NCBI RefSeq assembly: GCF_010183535.1
Contig: NC_071332.1
Location: 6,014,001-6,078,000 of the forward strand
Length of the DNA: 64,000 nucleotides
Reading direction: 5' to 3'
Origin: Caenorhabditis remanei
Taxonomy: Eukaryota; Nematoda; Chromadorea; Rhabditida; Rhabditidae
Made by a program: the position numbers and the translations under genes. A model generated the notes under the pieces. It did not search any database and was not told the DNA's origin. It was given only the letters and a program-made list of their open reading frames with translations. How positions within the stretch are numbered: position 1 is the stretch's first letter; each line of letters starts with the position of its first letter. Below are positions 32,765-43,575 of this stretch, in pieces.

Positions 32765-34660
32765 ATGGATCCGCGAAGTTTCAAGTATTCACTCTTCGCA
32801 GTCTTCCTTTTCACACTTGCAATTCTCTACAGTTTTAATGTGACTCCTATAAATATTCTTCCTAATCAAACGTCTTCGAATGTAGCTGTTTCTAGTGGAG
32901 AAATTGATCCGAAAGGTAATTTGAAAAGAAAGGAAATTTGAACTTTGAACTGAATTTCAGACTTTCCAAACTATAAAATCGAAGGAATGGATAGGTTTGA
33001 ATGGTATACAAAGAAATGGAAAAAGGAATTGAAAGATGAAAAACCTCCAAAAATTGAAGAAGTCTCAATGCTGAAAGCATATGAATTTGACGTTGAATAC
33101 TCCATTTCTCTTACTACTCCAGGCAAATTCAAGTGAGTTTTAATAGAAATTAAAAATTAAAAATTGAATTAAAAATTCAGAGCAATCTTATATTGCCGTT
33201 ACTTTGATGCAAATGGGACGGAGATATTACCAGCGTTCCAATCATATAACTTTCCGGAATTCGTTGTGAATTGTGAAAAACGGAAAGGAACGAAACGGAT
33301 ATCAGTCAGTACAGAGGCTAAGAATAATTACACTTATCCAATTGGATTTGTTGATAGAACAAAGAAAGGTGAGGCTTTTTTCCTCAGGTTTTGATGAAAA
33401 TATCATTTTTACAGAATACAAACATGAATTCTCATTTTGTATGTCTCCAATTTACGGTAAAGAGCCGAAATGGCTTCTGATATCCGAAGTCATTGAGCAC
33501 TATAAACTTCAGGTGAGTTATATTTTTCCATTATTTTCCGTTGAAAGCTAAATGGTTTTCCAGGGAATGACTCATTTCTACTTCTATATATTTCACATTG
33601 ATGAATACAGTAATGCTTTGTTGGAAGATTATGTGAGAACTGGAGAAGTGGAGCTCACTTATTTATTGGAACGAAACGATAGAGAGCTTCTTCATTGGCA
33701 GATGGTGGCGTTTAGGGTTAGTTCGAGTATCACAAGTCCTTACTCCAATAATTTTAAAATTTTAGGATTGCACACTGAACAGTCGGTATCATTCAAAATG
33801 GAGTTTGTTCGCGGATATTGATGAACGTCTTCTGATGACACAGTACAATGGAACGATACTTGATTATTTGAGAGGTGAGAAGGATGAAACGATTGCTGGA
33901 GTTCAGTTCAGACAACAATGGATCATGAAAACTGAGTTCATGCCTGAGAAATATGAAGGGGATAAACAGGTAAGTATTAGTTATTAGGAGACTCCCACCG
34001 ATTCTGCGGAAGAATAGTTCCATGGAAAAGTTTTGATGAAAAACGGAGTTTCAAGTTGCAACTCCTCCGCACAGCTTTTTCTCGATGCTGAATTTTGTAA
34101 GAATTTTCCGGGAATAGAAAGCCAGCTTCTGTGATTCTTAAAAAATCAAAAATTTTGAAGACTGTTAGAAAACAGTGTGCGGCGAAGTTGCCGTTTAAAC
34201 CCCTCTCGTTTTCCATCAAAAATTTCTACCGCGGAATCGATGGGGTGTTTTTAGTTCACCTGAAATGCCTGGTCGGCGATCAAAACTCCAAAATTTTGGT
34301 TTCCAGATCGACGAATGGTCTCCAACACTCCGATGGCATAACTCTTCTGCCTACGGTCCTCCTGGACATACAGTCAAAACAATTGTGATGCCAGAGAAAG
34401 TTCTCGCAATGTGGACCCATTACCCAAGCATGTTGTTCCCGGGGTACCACATTCATGGCCTGAAAACAGAGGAAGGAATCGTAAGGCACTATCGAGACCT
34501 TCAAATGTGGAATTGGGGAAAAACTTGGTTAAAAGAAATCGTGAAATTCGGACCGATGAGTATGACGGATTATCCTGTGAAATATCAGAAGAATCTGACG
34601 AATGCGGTGAAGAAACGAACGAAATATGTGTATGAAAACTATCATCCGAGAGAAGAATAA
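32765..34660 (+). CDS. Glycosyltransferase family 92 (DUF23) protein
   Basis: About 425 residues from seven or eight exons. The start at 32765 follows TTTTCAG. A type II membrane anchor SLFAVFLFTLAILYSF lies near residues 8-25, placing the catalytic part in the Golgi lumen. The DUF23/GT92 core includes KHEFSFCMSPIYGKEPKWLL, GMTHFYFYIFHIDEYSNALL, YLLERNDRELLHWQMVAFRD, and the metal-binding-like LFADIDERLL (DxD-type). The last exon has PGYHIHGLKTEEGIVRHYRD and ends ENYHPREE. Family knowledge: GT92 enzymes include GALT-1, which adds beta-1,4-galactose to core fucose in worms. The last intron (33970-34305) is long and holds a MITE-like inverted repeat. From memory C. elegans C08B6.3 is a DUF23 protein. 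Confidence 0.9.
33992..34248. repeat. MITE-like inverted repeat in the GT92 last intron
   Basis: The left end CTCCCACCGATTCTGCGG and the right end CCGCGGAATCGATGGGGTG are imperfect reverse complements. A second paired block (TTTTGATGAAAAACG at left, TTTTCCATCAAAAA at right) lies inside. The pair is about 257 bp across. No clear target duplication found. Confidence 0.55.
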
Positions 34661-34767
34661 CTAGAAATTGTATGTTGTTAGCATAATCAAAATTCACATT
34701 CGGGTTATGGGTCTCTTTTGTTTGTTTTAGTTTTGTTTATATATGAAGATGATTTTTTAAATTATTA

Positions 34768-34786
34768 TTTATTCAGTAAAAATAAA
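34768..34786. terminator. Crossed polyadenylation signals of convergent genes
   Basis: TTTATT at 34768-34773 is AATAAA on the minus strand for the receptor-like gene ending at 34799. AATAAA at 34781-34786 on the plus strand serves the GT92 gene ending at 34660. Cleavage downstream of each would make the two 3' ends overlap. Confidence 0.65.
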
Positions 34787-34798
34787 TACTTCTGTTTT

Positions 34799-36814
34799 TC
34801 AAGGTAAAAATCGGGAATTTTCGTGGTTTCCAATATTTCTTCCTTCTGAATGCAAAAAATATTCGGCTGCTGCATTAAACGCAGGACAAATGAATCGCCT
34901 GTGTAGAACTCTAAACATATTTGAGTTCATTTTCCTGAAGGATTTCCACATATCGTTTGAAGTTGATGGCAATCTCGGTCTATCTCTCGATGATTCGGAT
35001 TGTGAATCTCCGTCGATTTCTCTTATCTGATTGCTAGAAGTTTCCGTAGTTCGAGAGTGAGCGTCATCTATAAATGGGAAATCCGATGTCACGTCTTCTA
35101 GTTCATCTGGATTGTGATTGTTCGATCCCAGATTCTCATCTTGTTCATTATCCGAAAAACCAGAATTGATTTGCATTTCTTTTGACTCTGGTTCTTCAAG
35201 GTTTACCAAAAGTAGACCATCAAAAAATGCAGCTGCTCTATCGAACTGTCCTGTCTGCAATTCGTAAAATAGTTATTTCACTCTGCCTAAAAACAAAAAA
35301 CAAACCAAAGCGAGACAAAGCTTGATTGTTAATAAGACAAATAACCAATCCCGTAATTTCTTCGAAAACGCGAAAACGATAGCCGCAGCCACAAAAAAGA
35401 AGATCTCCCATTTGTAATTCCATGTCCTATTCAAAAGTCTTATCAAGAATTGTGCAAAGTTTTTAATAGGAAACATGGCTTCCACGCATTCAGGTGAGAA
35501 TTCGTTTTCATCTTTCAAACATTCGATGAAACTCTCGTCACATTGATTAAAAAAATGACGGCTACAGTGAATGTAAGAGTAGTTGCAAGATGTGATAGCT
35601 CCTGAAACGTTAAGATTACACCTCAAAAAGTGTCAAACTCTTACTTTTAACAGGGAAACACTTGAAAGTGATATTGTCATTTAGTTGACTCAATAGATAT
35701 AAGTCATCATCTTGATAATGAACTCCGGGAAATCCAGAGGTGACACTTATATTCACAGGGACAATGTTATAATCGAAAGTAGTAGAATTGACAAATGGAA
35801 GAGACTTCTCAATGATTTTTACATACGCTGAACAAAATGTAGATCTTCTGCTCTCTTTCGATATATTCTGAAAAAAAACTTTATTGAATGTTTTGAATGT
35901 TTAATTACCTCTAGTCTCTCTAAAAACTTTGAAGTGCAATTAGTCAGTGCTGGGTTTTCAAGACAATCAGTTCTTCTGGCCCATTCGTGATTGATTTGGA
36001 CTGAAAATATGAGATTATGTAGTATTTTAAATCTCATCAAAGAAAAATAGAAGAGCATACGTAATGACTTTTCTCCGCAGAGAGTTTCCACGAGATACCT
36101 GTCGACTTCTTTCCAGCACTCAATGTTTCTCAATCCTCCATAGTAGAAATGAATCGGAAAACTGGAGTGAGTAGGCGGATCTGAAGTTTCATTTATTATT
36201 ATTATTATCAACATTTCATGATCCCTCACGGCTTCTTGGTCGATCATTCATTGGATGATTTGGACATTGGCAGAATGAAAATATCAGAGGGGAAAGTTCA
36301 TTGATAACTGACAACGTTATATTTGAGGAATTTAAAAAGTCAGGATGTTTGAAAACGGAGACATCACAAACTTCCGAACTTTTTCGTCTCATTTTCCTGT
36401 GAAGAGCCTTGTCCAACAGCTTCATCATGTATGCATCTTTATTGTTTTCTAAAGATTCAGTTACAGTTTCAATCCATTTCTGGCAAATATCTGACTCCTC
36501 AGAAGACATTTTCCGCTGAAATAAATGAGGATACTGGGCGGAGTCAATATGTAAGTTCTCATACTTTTATGCAGAAACCATATGATTCTGAGCAATTGCC
36601 TAGGCTTGAAACAAGGCATTCATCATAGCTCGGGCGACACAGTTTATCCACAGTGAATTGATTCCAACACTCTTCACGGATTGATTCGTGTTCAGAATTT
36701 GACGACGCAACTAGGACAGTAAGAACTGGAATTTTACGATTTCGACAAAAAACTTTAAGAGAATCACGCCTAACAATAAAACTCACCGAAAATAATTATA
36801 TGAGCAGCGTCCAT
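34799..36814 (-). CDS. Receptor-like Cys-rich membrane protein, copy D1
   Basis: About 520 residues over about ten exons. Start at 36814: MDAAHIIIF joins VLTVLVASSNS, a signal peptide split by an intron. The ectodomain has three Cys modules. Module 1 is ECWNQFTVDKLCRPSYDEC. Module 2 is ECWKEVDRYLVETLCGEKS with ARRTDCLENPALTNC. Module 3 is SCNYSYIHCSRHFFNQCDES with ECLKDENEFSPEC. Many Asn-X-Ser/Thr sites suggest glycosylation. A transmembrane segment IFFFVAAAIVFAF is followed by KKLRDWLF and a second hydrophobic run, VLLTIKLCLAL. The cytoplasmic part is TGQFDRAAAFFDGLLLVN, an acidic low-complexity linker, then MWKSFRKMNSNMFRVLHRRF, ending at 34799. The family is unrecognised; the Cys spacing recalls DUF19-like nematode ectodomains. 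A receptor or adhesion role is inference only. Confidence 0.75.
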
Positions 36815-36895
36815 TCCGGTTACGAATAGGTATAAAAAGCGAGCAGTGTCTTAATGCTGATTTCTGATTTCCTTTTCCAAAAATAGTATCTCATT

Positions 36896-37020
36896 CGGAT
36901 GTGCTGGAATATTGCCCTGGAAATCAAGGTGGGATAGGATATTATAGTAACTGTGAAGAAAAAAGTGAGTGTGTGAATAAGAGAATCATCAAGGAAGGAA
37001 ACGACAGTCCCTGCTGCTAA
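36896..37020 (+). other. Possible small Cys-rich terminal exon
   Basis: After AAATAG the plus strand reads SHSDVLEYCPGNQGGIGYYS then NCEEKSECVNKRIIKEGND and SPCC before a stop. Five cysteines in about 35 residues and a Cys-Pro-Gly start resemble EB-like or toxin-like small secreted domains, but no upstream exon or ATG in frame was found. It lies divergently upstream of copy D1. Confidence 0.3.
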
Positions 37021-37523
37021 AATACGATTTTGTCTACAGGGTTTTCATTTCCACAAAATGACGTAGCATGACGTGAAAAGTAGGTTAGATCGAAAAGTTT
37101 ACACGTATACTTTAAAGAAGAGATGTTCGAGTGGCCGAGAGACAATAATGACGGCTGGTAAACAAATAAAACGAAAGATCGAACGAACGATTTGTTAACT
37201 TATTTATTTGTTTAAACATCTGATGAACTAAATTTAACTTTTTGAACAATCTTCACTTCTATTTAAATAATTTTAAGAAAGTGTCCGAAAGAAATCAATA
37301 TAATTTCAACAAATGTTTGTCACCCGAGAAAGGACAGCGCCGTAGACCCTGAATTACCGAGAGAGTGGTGACAAAAGGAGGTTCAGACGCCATTAGGCAT
37401 TGTATACCGACTGGTTTTTCCTCATGGCCAATTGAAGTCATGAGACAAATGTAATGTAAGAAAGTGGAGAGAAAGAGTTATTCATTAAAATTAATACTTG
37501 AATAAACAAATATGATTATTTTT

Positions 37524-39634
37524 TCAGTAAGGTAACAGCCCTACTCGATTTCCACGTACTCTATTCCTTATAGATTGAAATCCTTCAACAGATGCATTGC
37601 GAATTGTCTTGAATGAAGGGAATTTGCAGCGTTGGTATAGAACTGGCCACATCGAGCAATTAATTCTCCAGAAAGATTTTCCCATGTTCTTTAAAGATGA
37701 TGAAAACTGCGGCTTGTCTTTTGTCTCATCAAGCTTCGGATTGGCGTTTTCATTGTTAGAGCTAGTCATCACTTCACTTTGATTGTTGGATGGTGTCTGT
37801 TCTGTTGCTATATTAGAAATAGAAGATGTTGATGGCGTATTTGAAGTATTTGAGTTATTTTGATATTCTGCGGGAGGTAATGCATTCACAGGTAAAAGAG
37901 GTTCTCCTACATCTTCTCCGAATGATTCATGTTTATTGTTAGAGTTGTCAACTGTACTAGTAGCTACCTTCTCCACTTCGGTAGTACCCGTGTCCGTTCT
38001 CCTGTCTTCTGAATCATTTTTCAGCAAGGCATCAAAATAGTCTGCACCTTTATCGAATTGTCTTGTCTGAAATTGAAATTTCGTTAGTTGCTTTCATATA
38101 GAACAGTTGACATACCAAAAAGATGAAAAGTTTAATCGACAGTGACTCAAACAGCCAGTCTCGCAGTTTCTTACAACCGGCAAGAACGATGGCTACCAGG
38201 AACAGTGCAATAACAGTCCAATAATGATTCTTCGCTAGATTCACAAATCCAGAAAAGACAGCAGTAGAACCCTTCGAAGGAATCAATACTGCAAGGCACT
38301 CCTGTGATAACCAATTATCTCTTTTGAAACATTCAATGAGCTGTTTGTCACACTGATCATGAGAAGAGCGGTTACAGAGCGAATAGGTGTAGTTACAGGC
38401 GGTTATGGTTCCTGAAATACTACGATTTTTATCTCACTGGTTTGCTACCACAAATTATCATTTTTGAACGAGAAGCACTTGAAAAAAATATCGTCATTCA
38501 GGTCACTCATCAGATACAGCTCATCGTCTCGATACTGCCTCCAGTGATGATCAGAGTCAATTTTTTCACGTATATGAACGATGATGTAATCTACAAAAAA
38601 ACTAATTTACAATGTCCAGTAGGCCTTTCTCTTACTGGAAGAAGTTCTATTGAATATTATAAGTGCCTTCACAATTATCTCGACGTATGTTGAGCAGAAC
38701 AAAGGCTTTTCACTCTCTTTGGATATTTTCTGAAACAAAAAACGTCTATTAGCAATCGGTTTTCCCCTTCTAAACATACTTCTATTTCCTCAATAAACTT
38801 TGGAGAACAGTTAGAAAACTTTGGATCCTCTAGGCAATCGGTTCTTCTAGCCCATTCCTGATTGATATGAACTGAAAAGTTGGTAGTAAATTTGTGATTC
38901 ATATGAATAATCAACTCACTCGTTGAATTTTCTCCGCAGAGAATTACAGCGAGATACTGGTCGACTTCTTTCCAGCATTCGTAGTTTTTCAATCCTCCGT
39001 AGTAGAAATGATTTGGGATGATTCTTTTGATGGATTGAGGAGGTGGGCGTTCTTCTACTTGTTTTTGCATCTCAATCGGACATTGACAATACGAAACTAT
39101 TGTTTTTTGAACTGTTTCAATCGCTGACAAGGATGCAGTTGATAAATTGAATAGATATAAGTTGTGGTATTTGAAAACGAAAATATCACACATTTCCGAT
39201 GTTCCCAATATCATATCGGTCCCTAATGCTCTGTTCAACAATTCCAAACTGTAGCTTTCTTCTGTTTCCTTCAAAGGGTTGGTAACATTCACCAACCATT
39301 GTTGACAAATGTATGACGCTCCTGGTAAGGCGTTTTTCTGAAAAAGAGCTATAAGAACAGAGAGAGAGTGGTTAATTTTCTCACTTCTGCACACGTTCTG
39401 AAAACTTCCATGCAGTTTCTTCCCTTGGAAATCAGGCATTTATCATATTTCGGGCGGCAAAGTTTCTCTATTTTGTATTGATTCCAGCATTCAGTTCTAG
39501 CGAATGATTCATCGTATTCAACATTCCCAGTCACAAACAGAAACGTGCAAACTAAAATTTTTATATTTTAGAGCAAAATGGAAAATCAGGTTTGAAGAAA
39601 ACATACTGAGAAAAAATTCACGAGCAGTTGCCAT
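37524..39634 (-). CDS. Receptor-like Cys-rich membrane protein, copy D2
   Basis: Tandem paralog of D1, about 550 residues. The start at 39634 is placed by homology: ACCGGAATGG precedes both genes. The signal peptide is MATAREFFLS joined to ICTFLFVTGN. Module 1 is ECWNQYKIEKLCRPKYDKC. Module 2 is ECWKEVDQYLAVILCGENS with ARRTDCLEDPKFSNC. Module 3 is ACNYTYSLCNRSSHDQC. The membrane part is VIALFLVAIVLAGCKKLRDW and LFESLSIKLFIFL, then TRQFDKGADYFDALLKN. After a Ser/Thr/Asn-rich linker comes MGKSFWRINCSMWPVLYQRC, ending NRVGLLPY at 37524. The exon at about 38600-38720 (KISKESEKPLFCSTYVEIIV) joins DYIIVHIREKIDSDHHW by a donor near 38630. The family is unrecognised, but all three ectodomain modules and both cytoplasmic modules are shared with D1. 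Confidence 0.75.
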
Positions 39635-40195
39635 TCCGGTCATGAGAAGTACTCAATTTCAAGACGTTTGTAGCCAAGTGTCTCCAGGTGGAAGTCGGAT
39701 AAGTATTGGCACATTCACAGATTCTTCAACGAGTGACACAGCTAGGTCTGAAAATAGTCGAAGTGAACAACGAACGATTGAAGTGAGAGAATAATACATT
39801 ATTTCTAATATTAAAAAATGTTTTGCATCGAAGGATGGGTGGAGTTATCAGTAGAGCACTCTATCAATGCCTCAAGGTCGTTGGGTGTCGAATGCTCTAG
39901 ATGGAAATATAGAAGAGCAAACAGAGGAGGGAAAAAAGTGACTAATATGGACTGTTCTGACTAGGCCGTAAATGATACTCTGAAACGGTGCGAAATGAAC
40001 TAATAGAAAACATAGGCGACACAGATCAAGTTTTTTTGCCTGCCAAGTTTCGAATAACTTCTCTCCAGGATTGTCTAAGACGTTGTCTTACCTTCCTCCG
40101 GTAAAATCGCCATATCTCTATCTCTTTACAATCTCATTAACTGGTGGTCTGGTTCAAAATTGTTCCATATTTACGTCTCCTCATTTCCTATCTTA

Positions 40196-40446
40196 TGGGT
40201 CTATTCTTGGGACGTAAAAAACGTTTGTTTTTGATTCACAGAAGCAAAAAATCAGCGAAAACTAAGAGTTTTTCGCTTATGTATTTTACGATTCGCTTTG
40301 AGACCTGCAGTGTCGAAAAAAAACGAGCGAAAAACTCTTAGAAATCAGCAAAAAACTAATAGTAAGAGTTTTTTCGCTGATTTCTTGGTTCCGTGAATCG
40401 AAAAAAACCAGCGAACAACGTTTTTTGCTGCCAGAGAATAGGTCCA
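40196..40446. mobile_element. MITE-like inverted-repeat element
   Basis: The ends TGGGTCTATTCTTGGGACG and (reverse complement of the right end) TGGACCTATTCTCTGGCAG share a common AAAAAACGTT just inside. TA dinucleotides flank both sides. The interior has nested palindromes of AGCGAAAAACTCTTA type and GATTCAC arms. About 250 bp, non-coding; probably a Tc1/mariner-type miniature element. Confidence 0.65.
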
Positions 40447-41209
40447 TAATTTACTATCTACCTTATCTTTACTACTAGTGTAGCATAAGTGGCCTCTCCC
40501 TCCTACAATAAATAAATACAAATACTAACGGCAAGATCAAAACTCATGTTGCGAAAGTGATCAGCCTGATGCTGACCAACTGTCGTAATGCTTCACACAT
40601 CGCTAGACTATTATCTTCTGATCGAATCGAGTAGACCTAGCATGTATTGGAAACTCTAACCAGGGAGTGCCCAATGCTTTGAAGCTACTTTCCTGTGTCA
40701 CCTTGTGATTTGCAAGTGAATTTTTAGTTACAGCAAGGCGTTTCTGTATTTGCATACTGATATGAGCTTTCTTGTCTACTCCATTTCACAATCTGTTTTG
40801 ATAAAGTGTGGTCTCCAATTGCTCCACCTTGTTCCACCAACCCCGTATTTGACATCAGAAGGTATCAGAAGTCATCTTTTGAAAAACATTCATTGTATTT
40901 ACACGAGAAAAATTATCAAAGTATGAAACAACGGAAAGAACAATTGAACAATCGGGAGGAGGTGGGAGGTAAGATCAAACCGGTGAGATTCAAAAATATA
41001 TTATGAGATGAGGGGGTGGGTGAGAGGGCAACTTGGCTAGTAACAAGATTATTAAGCTTCAAATTGTTACCTATAAAAAGAACTCAGAGAACAAAACAAA
41101 AGTGATAAGGACAAAAAATAGTACATATTATGAACAATGGAATCAAGATCTAGTCGGAGAATCGAAGTGTTAAGTGATAGTATACATTTTGCCTACAATC
41201 TCGAAATTT

Positions 41210-43575
41210 CTACGTGTGGTCTACAGTATCCTGGGGGATAATAATAAAATTGTGAATTGAATCTGTCTCAGTTTTTATGTTACTATGCTGAGAATCCTCT
41301 TGATTGTTGCTCATTTGAATAATTTCATAATTGTCGTCATTTCCAATTCGGGCTATCTCTTCTTCACCATCTAGCGGCTCTTGATCATTTGATTCATCGT
41401 TTCGAGGTGATGCTGCATCTGTTTCAGCAACAGTAGCTACATCGGAGCTAGATGAACTCGGAGCCTCCACCAACCGATCTTCTTCCTGTTTTCCCTGATT
41501 CATGGAATGTTTTTCACCGCATATCTTTCTGGCACCGGACACGCAACCTTGTTGATATATCTAAAATGAAGCACATATATAATTGGAAGACCTGATTATT
41601 TCATGTAACTTACAGCTGCACCAATGGAAATGATAAGTAGAGTGATTACAACAATGAATACAAAAAGCGCAATCATTCTGGCTATCCACCAGAAATAGTC
41701 TTCTTTTGCTCCACGAGTGATAGCTTTTGCAGCATTTGATTCGCCAGTCGGAACGGGAGTAGTAGCCGTGCTCGGCCAGAGGAAACTTGAAATCTCCTTT
41801 ATTTTTTCTTCGCAGGTCCCATCTATTCCATCGATATGATCCAAACAAATGGATAATTGAATCATACACTCTTTTTTTATCTTGTGAATGCAGTACGCGT
41901 ATTTGAATGCACATGAAGTCACGACGTCTGCAGAGTCTATACATCAGTTAGGATAACATTTCACGAAAAACAACTTACTCTTCGATTTCCCGCAAGACAT
42001 TGAAACATCCTCGTAAAGTTGTTGAAGAATGAGCGGAGAATTCTGAGATGCTTCCAACCGTACAATATCGTTTTTGGTTTCTGAAAAGGGATATTTATGT
42101 TTATAGGAATACAATCAGATACCTCTTCTTGTCATTGACCCCTTGAAGAATCCCTCAAATCCCCGAGTGAGTGAATCTCCATTGACATCAATCTTCAAAC
42201 CATTTTCATCTAAAAAAAACTCAAAGAATGGAACCTTAGAATTGTAAAAAAAACTTACGATAATCAACAGCCTCTTCATAGAATTGAGAAGCTCTCAGAG
42301 ACTGAACTTGTTCAACCAAATCGATGAACATCTTGCATTTTAACTTCTTTGATTCAGTTGTTGAGAGGGTGTGCTGAAAATTCCACTATTGAAAAAAACG
42401 AACGTAGTTCAAGGGAGTTACGAACCTTTGTGTCTCTGCGATACTTCTCATCACACGCAGAACGGTTAACTCTTCTATCATAGCAATTCACTCGGACAAC
42501 GCTGTGATGGTTGAGCTCAGCTGAAAATATAGAAATTTTGATTTTTTTAGGGCTATTCAGCTTAATTTAAAGCTTGAGATTTTGCCACACGGATAATATC
42601 TTTTTGTACATTCAAAAACTTACGTGAAGCGTTTTCACAAGTTTCCACAGCTAGAGCCCTAGTCACTACTCTTCCGATTGACCCGAACTCGGCTCCAATG
42701 AACCAAAAGCGATACGGGATTTCAAGACGGTTCACCGTTGCCTCATCAACTGAAAGAAAATAATCATTAACCCATAATTATTTGAAAATTAAATAACTTA
42801 CGATTCTGCAGAGCATGTTCGTATTGGTCGATTGACTTCTGACATTTCTCAGATTTTGAAATAAACTTCTCCACATTGACCATTGCGAAGAATGTCTGAA
42901 ATTCACAAACTTTTAGTTTTTTTTTCAGGAATCATAAAAAAATTGCCATTGTCATGGGAAACAGTCGGTTAGTTGTATTCAATGATGCCAGCATTCGAGC
43001 CTCTTCATCTTTAATCTTCGACTCAATTCCACATTGTTCTGCCACGGTTTTGTGTTCAGAACGGATCTGATTCAAATTTTTCTCTATCGCGTTCACAGCT
43101 GGCTTTGTATTCTCTTCCACAATCTGATTTTTGAACAGATTCCCTTTCGAATGAACTTTAACACAAGCACTATTGAGATGATCCAGACACTTTTGTGGAG
43201 TTGAATCATCTCGAATGTATCCGCTCTCTCCGACACAACCACAGAATTGGTGATCACATTCCCTAGTTGCTCTCATCAATCCAAAACAATCTCTGTAGAT
43301 CACAATACAGGAATCCATCTGGCTCAATTGATTGGGACATTCTTTACGAAAATTGGTCAAGTTTGAGCCGTACAACATTTCGGGGAACGCAGAAACATTG
43401 GTGAAGCCTGGAAAAAAAGGAATGAGAGTGCGAATGGCTTAGTTGCCCATCATTTGCCCAAAATCATACTCGCGGTTTTCAGAAGTTTTCAGCCTCCAGA
43501 TCAGAAAAACAACTCACTCTTAGCCGAGGTAGTTACCACAAGCACGAGAACGATGAACCACACCTGAGAAGCCAT
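41210..43575 (-). CDS. Receptor-like Cys-rich membrane protein, copy D3 (divergent)
   Basis: About 590 residues in about ten exons. The signal peptide is MASQVWFIVLVLVVTTSA at 43575. The N-terminal Cys module is ECPNQLSQMDSCIVIYRDC with CDHQFCGCVGESGY. Middle exons contain CQKSIDQYEHALQN, FIGAEFGSIGRVVTRALAVE with CENAS, and CKMFIDLVEQVQSLRASQFY. The membrane-proximal module TSCAFKYAYCIHKIKKEC plus SICLDHIDGIDGTC matches D1 and D2 module 3 in spacing. The transmembrane segment is ALFVFIVVITLLIISIGAA. The tail is acidic and Ser-rich and ends IIPQDTVDHT at 41210. It lacks KKLRDWLF and the second hydrophobic run of D1/D2, so it is a divergent member. Family unrecognised. Confidence 0.7.

Noticed and set aside
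37122..37162. TTCGAGTGGCCGAGAG resembling a tRNA-Leu/Ser D arm
   Set aside because: No anticodon or T arm follows; chance similarity or a short relic.
39827..39902. tRNA-like GGAGTTATCAGTAGAGCACT...GGTGTCGAATGC
   Set aside because: A- and B-box resemblance is weak, and no stems of full length can be paired; at most an old tRNA relic.
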